DNA of 64,000 nucleotides from Thinopyrum elongatum. Lineage: Eukaryota; Streptophyta; Magnoliopsida; Poales; Poaceae. The stretch spans positions 110,125,201 to 110,189,200 of the forward strand of contig CM022300.1 of NCBI GenBank assembly GCA_011799875.1. The letters run 5' to 3'. This document shows positions 55,308 through 64,000 of the stretch, piece after piece (the first letter of the stretch is position 1; each line of letters opens with the position of its first letter). The notes below the pieces were generated by a model. The model was not told the DNA's origin. It searched no databases and saw only the letters and a list, made by a program, of their open reading frames with translations. Made by a program: the position numbers and the translations under genes.

Positions 55308-57912
55308 GAACAGGAACAAAAGGCCACTAAAAAAAAGGAACACGAACAAAGAGCATTCAGCTCAGTATGGGCACATATACATACATAAATTCAGTTCAAT
55401 ACATTTGTTTTTCTTTTGAGGATAGTTCAGATAGTTCAGGAACATATACAAGCATAATTCAACAAGCATTTTCACTTCAGTGCTTTGGACAGCCTCATGC
55501 TGCAAATAACTAAAATAATCTCCAACGAAAACTACTACTACAACAAAGGTATTTGTACCACGACATATAAATGGTTAACTACTCCAACTCGATGGCTGAG
55601 AGAAAAGTGAAATCCTAGCTTTCCCTAGAATCAGCTCTTTACTATCCTGCCTCAGGGGTTTTTTCGGGGACATTGAACCCTAGATTTAAAGCTTTCCCAA
55701 ACAAACATTTTGACCAGGAAAAGGCATACCAAAGATTTTTGGAAAGACATTGAAATGGAAGCTCTCGAACCTATTCCGAAGTAAGTTTAGGATGAGGTTT
55801 CCGATCCGGTTGGTGTTCCGACATCCCAAATCGAGGTGGATCGCTGAATATCCACCAAAAGCCATCAATTAGAACAAGTTAGCACATAATTGTTTTCAGC
55901 AAGTGCTCAAGCGCAACACTATCATCCCAAAAGAACAAAATGGCATGTCATGTAGCAACAATTACAAATCTATCTTTGAACAGTTCTTTATCTCCAAATA
56001 TCCAAAAGCCATCAATTACCACACTACTTATCACTGACTTTATCCCAAAAGAACAAAATATCCCCTGCTCTAGCCGCAGCTACTAAAATAGAGCCCTAAA
56101 GAAGATCTTGAAAGGACATATCATCAATTTCACTAGGACCCTGAAAAGACAAAGGCATATTTAAAACATGGTAATATTATAACTAGCTCAGAGAAGATGA
56201 AATAAATAAATATGTAAATACCATCAGCAAATTTGTGAGGCTAGTGAAGGCATTGGCACCTCCAGAGGCCATCCTCCATCACCACAGTCACGATCGGGTG
56301 TGAGGGAGGCCGTGCCGGTGGCGTAGGAGGCATTGGAGATTGGGAGTAGCGGCCCGGAGGCACCGTCAGATGAGCAGGGGTTGACGTGGCTGGAAGTGGC
56401 GGGAAGAAAGGGGCTCTACCCGCCAAATAATAATGTACGTGTCAATATCGACCGCCTTGTCCAAATATTTGGAATGCGTCATTATCGAGCGCTGCAGGTG
56501 GGCCCACAAGTGACAGGCATCAGAGTGAAAAGTATAAATTATGGCCCCAACAGCGCCCCCCTCATCGGCAAGAACGGTCAAAGAGTAAAAAAAGTCGGCA
56601 CACACCGGAGTGGCAAAATTAAAATTATGGCCTCAACTATGGGGCCCACATCGTCCGAAAGGGCCAACCAAGTCTCCTCCATGCAGTTGACATGGCAAAG
56701 AAGTGGGTCCCAGATGTAAGGAAACGACGGAAGTTGACAGCAAACTAACGACAACTGATGGAGATGGCGTAGAGTGACATGGACCTAATTTCTTCTCAAG
56801 CGCTAGTGGCACAGACTGAAATTCACAAGTTTGAGTGGCAAAACTCGAATATGCAAATTCGGCAGTGGCACGAACTGACTTTTCCCTTTAATATTATAGA
56901 GAATCACCATCTTTTCATTTCTAAAAGGTACAAACGCTGATAGTTTTATCTAGGTATTTTCTTACGAAGTTGTTTTTAACTTTTGACTATAATACTATGA
57001 ATGATCTCATTTATTTTCCAATAGACATGGGCTTGTGATGATTATACATACTACCTCAGAAGGGAAGTGATGACAAATCATATGGCGTGCTTGAGGATGG
57101 ACAAGATCCAATATATGTGGTTATCTAAATGAAATCTGCCTTAGGTATACATATTTTGTATTTGAGATTATCCATATCTTTATGTCTTTACGAAACCCCA
57201 AGCCACCCTTTAGCTAGTTTGGAACAAAAATATATGTAAATCCATCTAGTGGATGGTACACTAAACTTAGAACACCAAGGTGTATTGTTTTGCTCATTAT
57301 TGCATATTTCTATCAACGAACTAGAAATTACTGTCTAATATAGTTGCACAAGGAATTCTTTTTTTTTTTTGACAATTCCAAAACATCTCTATTTTTAATT
57401 AAATTTTCAATATTTAAAGTACCTATATTATGATATTTTACTTTTGTATAAAAAACTTCTATTGGAAGGAATCCTCCCCCCCCCCCCCCCCCCCAACACA
57501 CACACACACTCGAACAAAAGCAAATGTTAAGGTCAAAATTTCCCTCCATTGATTAGTTGTAGCCTTTATATTTATGTACAAGGTAAACCATATGTATCAT
57601 CAATTAAGGAAGTATTTTATGAGTAGCAAGTACATGTCGGAGTTTTCAAGCTTATAATATCTAAGAATTATCTCAGTAAAAAATCTAGTCAGTTGAGTAT
57701 GTAGGTTAGGCCTAACTTGATAGAAAATCATCTGCAACGTATGACCTAGTAGTTTATGTGTAGTTATGCACATCAAATTTGTAATTAAATGGAGAAAAAT
57801 TGGGGACAATGAAATATGTTGGTTGACCACATCTTGATTTAAGAAATTTTATTTTATTTTTCAGGTTGGATTATGGGCTTTCTTGCTCATTTGTTCTTGT
57901 TGGGGGTAGAGG
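55308..57912. other. Intergenic region with local repeats, no gene
   Basis: A diverged duplication ('aaaagccatcaatta...atcccaaaagaacaaaat') occurs at 55856-55943 and 55999-56061. GC-richer short frames (56240-56720) have no domain. A T run lies at about 57358-57370 and a 19-base C run at 57476-57494, followed by (AC)n. Nothing else recognised. Confidence 0.5.
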
Positions 57913-59089
57913 CAGGGACGATTCTAAGGGGGGACGAGGGGGGGCTAGACCCCCCCTAACGATCTCGTTACCCCTTAATAGTGATTAGGTATCACGTATA
58001 ATTTCCTTCATACGCACATAATTCTGGTTGTCTCGCCCCCCCTGTGATCCATCCGCATCCCACAGCGAGAGGCCTAGAGCCCATGTACGTACACAACTTG
58101 ATGTGTGTGATTGCAGGAAGCAGGCCGAGTGGCCAACGACCCTAATATGAGGAAAAAGAAAAAGAAAAACAGCCCACGTGGAAGACAAGGAGTCTGGAAG
58201 CAATTCGCACGACCAGGAGCGAGTCCACGACGTACGCACGGTCGTTTCGTTTCCACAATCTGCTCGTTCGTCGTTCCTCAGTTCCTGCGATTGGAAAAAC
58301 TTCGCTGCCGCCGCCGCTCGCCTAGTAGATCGTCCATCCTCTCCACCGAATCTCTCCATCCGCCGAGGAGGGAAGGCCTCCGTCCGACCGTCCCCGACGG
58401 CGCGACTCCCATCATGCCGATCCGCAGACCACAGGCGCATTCCGGCCGGCCACACACACGCGGATGAGCGAGCAGACGATCAACAAAAGGTTAGTTTATT
58501 TTCAGCATTATATTAGTCTGTGTCTTAGAATCTAATTGTATAAATATAGACATTAAAAACTAATTAGAAATTCTTGTATTATCCAATTATGTGTGTGTAG
58601 ACATAAAGAGGAAGAGAACTCAGCCAATTCATATTTTTTTCAAGCAAATTGCTTCAAGCTCTCAGTAATGTGAACATGATGCTAATTCAAATGATGTGAA
58701 CATGATTTCTAACTTCCTCTTTCAATCTACACTTTATTTTGATGTGTGCCTTAAAAACAATAGAACTAGAAGCTAGAACAATAAAAAATCAGAAAAAAAA
58801 TGACTGTCAAATTATGGGTTTGTTGGCATGAAGAGGAAGAGTTTCGTTGAGAACATTTTCTAGCCAATTGAAACTAGTAACGAATTCTGAAGAAATTATC
58901 CAGTCATGATTTTCATTCAGACTAATAGATATGCAAATTTATTCATATTGCCGAACCGCGGCTATATTTTGAGAATTCAGACCTCACGACTATGCTATAT
59001 GCCCATATGATTATCTCTTATATGACTGTGACCGACTCTTCTAGTCAAGCCCATGCCCCCCCTATCGCCATTTTCTGGCTCCGTCCCTG
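57913..59089 (+). mobile_element. Non-autonomous hAT element, 1177 bp
   Basis: Ends CAGGGACGATTC... and ...GGCTCCGTCCCTG (terminal inverted repeat CAGGGACG plus degenerate sequence), flanked by a perfect 8-bp TSD ggtagagg (57905-57912 and 59090-59097). The inside has a GC-rich 5'-exon-like part (58050-58490) and two short remnants of a transposase N-terminus, but no catalytic or dimerisation domain. Confidence 0.88.
58601..58668 (+). pseudogene. hAT transposase N-terminal exon remnant
   Basis: After an acceptor-like GTGTGTGTAG, the frame reads IKRKRTQPIHIFFKQIASSS and ends in TAA at 58666. Basic KRKR followed by a two-Phe motif is typical of the start of TTF-type plant hAT proteins. A second, similar remnant, MKRKSFVENIF plus stop, lies at 58828-58863. 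Both are fragments only. Confidence 0.45.
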
Positions 59090-59097
59090 GGTAGAGG

Positions 59098-59630
59098 TAA
59101 CAATTATTAGTGGTTTACAATGAGTGATGTTAAAAGGAAGGATTAAAGTTCCATATGGCTTGTTTTATGTGATGCTCAACATAGGGGAATGGGGGCATAG
59201 ACCTTCCAGAAGATTTGATCCCTTGTGGTCGCAATTTTAGAGCGTTTTTGTATAAAAAGTCAAATATTATAGTACATAAGATTTGATACAATTTAGAGGT
59301 GCCATCAATGATCTAGACCTACATGGTTCGCCCCGGGGCTATATCATGTAGTATCAGTATCATTTTTAATATGCATACAAACTACCCCTGCCTCATTCTA
59401 GCACCGTGTGACGACCTTTTGTTCATGAAAAGATAGTTGCACACCATCACAACCACGAAACCTTTTGATGGCATCACCAATGCAACAACTGCTATAAGGT
59501 TCAATAAGATTGATGTTGCTAAGAATGGGCCTAGTGTAACTAGAGATGTAGGGTAAAACACCATGTTTTATGGGGCACAACGTTATCAAAGATTACCCCA
59601 TATGTTCAATTGGAGTTGCGCCTATTTGAT
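59098..59630. other. Unassigned intergenic DNA
   Basis: No gene, RNA or element recognised. Confidence 0.5.
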
Positions 59631-59645
59631 TGACGACAATACTAT

Positions 59646-59692
59646 ATTTTTTTATTTTGGAAATGAGGATTACCCTCGGCCTCTGCATCAAG
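59646..59692 (-). mobile_element. 47-bp 5'-truncated LINE tail with 15-bp TSD
   Basis: Antisense tail starting with a T run and ending 'ctcggcctctgcatcaag', the 3' end of grass LINEs ('...tgcagaggccg...' plus A tail). A perfect 15-bp TSD TGACGACAATACTAT lies at 59631-59645 and 59693-59707. Confidence 0.85.
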
Positions 59693-59707
59693 TGACGACA
59701 ATACTAT

Positions 59708-60262
59708 GTGCTATTCCTCAAACATGATGTTGGCATATGGGAGTTCAAGAACAAGAGCATGTAGAAGCTTGGTAATGTGTGGACATTCCTAACCTTGGTT
59801 GGACCAAACGCTCTTTCTATTAGAACATGCTAGTGGGAGATTATGAGTTGACATTAAACGATAGATTACCAGTAAGAGCATTTTTTTGTTGCGAATTTGC
59901 ATATTTGTGTTCTTTCTATTAATAATTGAAATCAAACATAAAAATATATATTCTCATGCATGCACTAGAGTACGAGCCAGCTAGCTGGCTTTCTGATGAG
60001 TTATCAGCCATAATTCGTTGGGTTTGCAGCTGAATTTTTTTTGTGGGATATTCACAACTAAAACAAAAGGTCCTCATTTACCTCTCTGTGATGTTACGGA
60101 CTAATCAACACTTCTATTAAGAACAGTATGTTTGTATGAGGATAACCCGAGTAGCACAGATAATAAGCTCATAAATAAGTTGGCGACATCAGCGGAGTTA
60201 GGAGTACAACTACATCGCGGCGGGGGTGGCACGGGGTGTATGCTCCCGGCCACACTGATGGG
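59708..60262. other. Unassigned intergenic DNA
   Basis: No gene or element recognised. Confidence 0.5.
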
Positions 60263-60783
60263 TGAGGATGGAATTAAAACTCAGAAGTTGTGAGCTAAAC
60301 GAGCAGCTTGTGGCTCGGCTTGACTTGACTCAAACTCATCGATAAATGAGTCAAGCCAAGTTTTAATCCCAGCTTGTTAACAAAATGAATTAAATGATTT
60401 GAGTTAACGTGTACACATTTAACTCGTTAATACGACGGAACATAAGATTAGTACCAATATTTCTATTGATTATTGTGATTTGTGGAGTGGACATGTCCCT
60501 TTGGGGTAAGTTGTTGACTTTTGTGATTTTGTGGGGAAAATATGTCTATAGATATTATAGATATGTTTTTGCTGATTATTACGTACATAATACATATATG
60601 TTTGTCATTTACGTTATAACAAGTTTAATGAGTGAAACGAGCAAACTCGTGAGTTGCTCAAGTCGAGTGAAGTTTGAATGTGAGATGGTTAGGTTAACGA
60701 GCCAAGCCAAGCTAACTCGTTATATCAACAAGCTCTATCAAGTCAAGCCCAGCTGCCTCGGCTCGCCATGAATTCCAGCCCTA
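60263..60783. mobile_element. Probable hAT-type MITE with GGCTCG/CGAGCC-rich ends, 521 bp
   Basis: Left end TGAGGATGGAATT and right end AATTCCAGCCCTA are similar inverted. Inside, 'ggctcggcttgacttga' (60314) is mirrored by 'caagtcaagcccagctgcc' (60739). Flanks ctgatggg/ctggtgag match at 6 of 8 bases. Small frames inside have no domain. Confidence 0.45.
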
Positions 60784-60999
60784 CTGGTGAGACCATGGAA
60801 GGCCGTGTGGTGCTACTCGAGCACGCCAGCTCGCTCGTTGAGTTCTCAACGCTTGCCACTGCAAGGGGAGCTCCTAGTCCGCGCACAGGTCGGGGGATAG
60901 CGAGCAATCGTGTACCCCCGTTCCTCTGATCCTGTTTCTCTTTCTTTTTCCTTTCCCTTTTTCTTTTCATTTTCTTCTTCTTTAAAAATGTTCTCTATT

Positions 61000-61500
61000 T
61001 CAAAAATAGTTCTTAATTCCAAAATGATGTTCCAAAATTTTCAAATGCTCATGAATTAGATTTTTTTTGAATTACAAAAAATATTCGCAAATTTGTAAAA
61101 ATGTTCGTGATTGCAGAAAATGTTCATACTTTCAATGGTAAATTCGTGACTTGTAAATATGTTCACGACTTTGAAAAATATTCACAATTTCAAACAAAAT
61201 TCGTGAATTTGTAAAAGGTGTTCAGGATTTGGAAAAAAAAATATTCACAATTTGGAAAAATATCATGAATTCAAAAAAGTTCACAAATTCAAAAAACATT
61301 CACATTTCAAATAAATTCCACGAATTTGAAATATATTCGCAAAATGAAAAAAGAAAGGAAAAAATGGAAAAAGAAAAAATAAAATAAAAGAAAAGAAATG
61401 AAAATATAAAGAAAATAAAAATAAAAGGAAAAAATGAAAATGAATAAAGAAAAGAAAAAAAGAAAAAATAAGAAAATGAAAAGGCAAGAAAAAACCCAAA
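61000..61500. repeat. Degenerate AT-rich short repeats and A/G-only tract
   Basis: 61020-61330 repeats ~20-25 bp phrases of the type 'ttcacgaatttgaaaaa'. 61338-61500 is almost purely A and G on the plus strand with scattered T. No gene. Confidence 0.7.
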
Positions 61501-61620
61501 AAGATAACATAAAAAAGGGTTCTAGTTGGGCAGACCCAACTGTACGTAGCGGCAAATTTGGGGTTATGCGTTGGTTGGTTATTCGCCGACCTGCGCGGTA
61601 AATAGGAGCGGCGATCGTTG

Positions 61621-61890
61621 GAAAGCGTCCACGCATGGTCTAACTCCAAGAACAGGCAACGAAGGATGGACTTTCACGGACATCACTGCGTGTCCTCCTC
61701 TAATTGCAGCCCCCCTCCTCCTCTAAATAGGAGCCGCGACCGCAAGTGCTCAAACACGCAGACCCCTGGAAAGCGTCTACGCATGGTTTAACTCTGAGAA
61801 CGGGCAACAAAGGACGGACTTTCATGGACAACAGTGCGTGTCCTCCTCTAATTGCAGCCCCCCTCCCCCGGTAAATTTCACTGGTGGGCC
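61621..61890 (+). repeat. Tandem duplication, period 148 bp
   Basis: 'gaaagcgtccacgcatggt' (61621) recurs as 'gaaagcgtctacgcatggt' (61769). Similarity extends through 'gcgtgtcctcctctaattgc' in both units (about 61690 and 61836). Confidence 0.8.
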
Positions 61891-62024
61891 TGCCTCACTA
61901 ATTAAACCTCAGGCAATCAAATCCTAGCCACCCCGTAAATCCCAGTAAACCCCCTATGTGCCTAGCATTACTCGTCACAATGATAGTGCAGGGTTCGTCT
62001 CCACAAGGTTGCCGAGCCTCCTCA

Positions 62025-62042
62025 TTTTTTTTTTTGAACTGA
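62025..62042 (-). mobile_element. 18-bp tail-only retro-insert
   Basis: A T run plus 'gaactga', flanked by AGCCTCCTCA at 62015-62024 and 62043-62052. It fits an extremely 5'-truncated retro-insertion in antisense; replication slippage is an alternative. Confidence 0.5.
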
Positions 62043-62302
62043 AGCCTCCTCAACTTTCCTTTTGCATTGTATATAGAGACCTGATTAATGGTTGTTACTT
62101 CAAGTTCTTTCGCAAAATCTAATTGAAGATTGTGCAACTAATAGAAAGCTTATTACCGTCATAAATCTGGGAGATGATTGTTTTCTAATAGTAGAAATTG
62201 ATGATTATTGCATCATTCGTAGCATATATTGGTGTATTTTTCCGCAATCGAGATGGGGTCGCGTGCGTCCTACGCCCTTACTACGCCTCCTTGAGCTCTC
62301 TG

Positions 62303-63624
62303 CACTAGTAGAAAAACGACCTTATGTTCACCTTATTAGTCCCGGTTCGATTACGGCTCGGTACTAATGTGACCATTAGTCCCGGTTCGATTATGGCATC
62401 ATTAATCCCGGTTCATGGTGTACCTATAGTCCCGGTTTGTGTCACAAACCGGGACTAAAGGGGTGGTGGCAGGCTGGCGTCAGGCCGGGCCCCACGAGCC
62501 CCTTTAGTCCCGGTTTATGACACAAACCGGGACTATAGGTTAGACCTTTAGTCCGTGTTGGAACCACCAATTGGGACTAAAAGGGTTGTTAGTCCCGGTT
62601 GGTGGCTCCAACCCGGACTAAAGGGGTTCTGCAATTTTCAAACTCTACCCCCCCTGTATCGCCTTTTCAGTTTTGAAAAAAAAAACAAAAGAAAATGATA
62701 AAAACTTCAAAAATTAAAATCCTTCGAGATGTAGTTATGTTACTACATCTACTAGTAGGGAAATTTTAAAACATAAATTTCGACTTGTTTTGCAAAAAAA
62801 TGTTATGAAAAAGTAAAACGGCTATAACTTTTGCATACGATGTCGAAAAAAAAGTATAATATATCAAAATGTTCAACACAAAAAGCCGGTTCCGATTTCG
62901 ACCGCCGTAGGCCGTTTTGCAAATTTTTAGAATCCTCAAATTCTGAAAGGAAAAAAGTTATGCTTAAATTTAAGTTTTTTTGAATTTTGGTCAAATCTGA
63001 TCAAACTGAGGTCAAACTACTTATTCAAGAAATATTAGTGTTACTAAATAATTATTCAAGAAATATTAGTGTTACTAAATAATTATTTCAATTTTTTTGA
63101 ATTTTGGTCAAATCTGGTCAAATTACTTATTCAAGAAATATTAGCGTTACTAAATAATTATTGTTTTTTAGAATAATAGTTTCAAACTCAAACGGTGAAA
63201 CGTGTGACTTCGTGCTCAAGCTAAACTCCGGAGGGTTAATAGGATTGACAGCTTACGATTGTCAGGAAAACAACAAGTGCAGACTTGGACACTAGGGTGA
63301 ATAGAACTCGAAAGTTAAGCATGCTCAGGCTGGAGTAGTGAGAGGATGGGTGACCGGCCGGGAGTGCTCCACACTTGAGCAGTGATGAGGAGTGACTAGA
63401 GATTAAATTGTCAAATAATTCAGAAATTTAAAAATCAGAAAAAAATCAATTTTTTTTTCAAAATAAATCAATTTTTTTCTTCAAAAAAAATCCTTTAGTC
63501 CCGATTGGTCCCCCAGCCCCCCGCGCGGGCTCGTGCCACGTGGTGGGCCTTTGGTCCCGGTTCGTGTTGAACCGGGACTAAAGGTCCTTACGAACCGGGA
63601 CTAAACCCCGATTTTGCACTAGTG
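62303..63624. mobile_element. Non-autonomous CACTA element, 1322 bp
   Basis: Termini CACTAGTAGAAAA (left) and TTTTGCACTAGTG (right), with a perfect 3-bp TSD ctg (62300-62302, 63625-63627). Subterminal repeats of TTTAGTCCCGGTT and its complement AACCGGGACTAAA occur at both ends, including near-perfect hairpins at 62428-62460 and 63553-63583. There is no transposase; the interior is AT-rich with a 5S-derived segment. Confidence 0.93.
63299..63372 (+). pseudogene. 5S rRNA-derived segment inside the CACTA element
   Basis: It aligns with the 3' two-thirds of plant 5S rRNA: AGAACTC-GAAAGTTAAGC, then TGCTCAGGCTGGAGTAGT, then AGGATGGGTGACC and CCGGGA-GTGCTC. These correspond to the internal control region (A box, intermediate element, C box). 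The 5' third of 5S is absent or unrecognisable. T runs suitable for Pol III termination occur about 75 bp downstream (63450). It is not a functional ribosomal 5S gene. Confidence 0.75.
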
Positions 63625-63679
63625 CTGTGCTAGCTCTAGAATTTCACGGATTCAATTGATACGTCGCGATGAATGCATC

Positions 63680-63800
63680 TTTTTTTTTGCGATAAAGAAC
63701 ATTTCATTCAATTGATGTATCGAGGTGATACAACCGCATTGAAAAAATGCCCGGCCTCTGCATAGCGCGATGCACACAACCAACGAGTTCAACAAACCTA
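63680..63800 (-). mobile_element. LINE 3' end, antisense
   Basis: A T run at 63680-63688 (the A tail on the minus strand) is followed by text whose complement reads 'gtgtgcatcgcgctatgcag' then 'aggccgggc', typical of grass LINE 3' ends. The 5' extent is unclear and may run to the window edge. Confidence 0.55.
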
Positions 63801-64000
63801 AAAATAAAAATCATAGTAATACATGTCCTCTTGTATCTAAGATATTTTTGCATGGTAATACATGTCTCACTTATATCATAAGAATCATAATACAAGTCAC
63901 ATATATACCGACCAGACAAAACTAAAAAGACAACGAGATGTACAGTAACCGGTGTCTCGTACTTCACTCGTATTTCGTGGCAATGCACAAGTATCTCTAC

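Noticed and set aside
60409..60771. 120-codon plus frame with Tyr/Val-rich hydrophobic text
   Set aside because: Lies inside a probable TIR element, AT-rich, no domain, no homologue recognised.
61281..61649. Phe-rich minus frames of about 110-120 codons
   Set aside because: Produced by the A/G-only low-complexity tract read on the other strand.
63299..63372. Functional 5S rRNA gene
   Set aside because: Lacks the 5' third, has several changes, and lies within a CACTA element.
1..64000. CRISPR arrays, operons, ribosome-binding sites, bacterial features
   Set aside because: The sequence is clearly plant nuclear DNA; periodic repeats seen are transposon-derived.

Overview
The window looks like a chromosome arm segment of a Triticeae grass (wheat, Aegilops, barley or a relative). 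The evidence is nested LTR retrotransposons of types I recognise from that tribe: Angela/BARE-like Copia, Maximus/SIRE-like Copia and Sabrina/WHAM-type Athila-lineage Gypsy. It also holds Stowaway MITEs, a CACTA element and a GC-gradient, intronless gene. Family names are from memory; boundaries, target-site duplications (TSDs), primer sites and reading frames were read from the sequence.

Positions 1-29360 are one deep nest. From outside in: an Angela/BARE-like Copia (G, minus, 23981-29360) is split by an Athila-lineage Gypsy (F, minus, 21280-23980). F is split by a non-autonomous Athila-lineage element (E, plus, 15451-21279), and E by another (S1, minus, 9110-15450). S1 holds two ~4.1 kb LTR-like elements, B (plus, 1533-9109) and D (minus, 10282-14391). 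B is itself interrupted by A (1-1532) and C (3421-7478). The left halves of G, F, E, S1, B and A lie outside the window.

Positions 29361-46015 hold a nearly intact Maximus/SIRE-like Copia (M, minus, 29617-45909) inserted in LINE-like remnants. It has gag, pol (two one-base deletions), an extra ORF downstream of pol, PBS, PPT and both LTRs. Its 5' LTR carries a fourth ~4.2 kb LTR-like element (H, 40838-45097).

Positions 46016-64000 are low-copy. The only convincing intact host gene is a single-exon hyccin (FAM126-type) gene at 50868-52190. A broken F-box gene lies at 54861. Around them are small DNA transposons: two Stowaway MITEs, a long-TIR Mutator-like element directly upstream of hyccin, a hAT element with an 8-bp TSD, and a CACTA element with a 3-bp TSD that carries a 5S-rRNA-derived segment. 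There are also LINE tails.

The most interesting signals are: (i) phase-compatible, splice-site-flanked mini-exons inside the ~4.2 kb LTR-like elements; (ii) a second LTR-promoter-like module and a second identical polypurine tract inside element E, bracketing its accessory ORF; (iii) a Pol III-type 5S internal control region inside a CACTA element; and (iv) accessory ORFs in the same post-pol position in a Copia and a Gypsy element.
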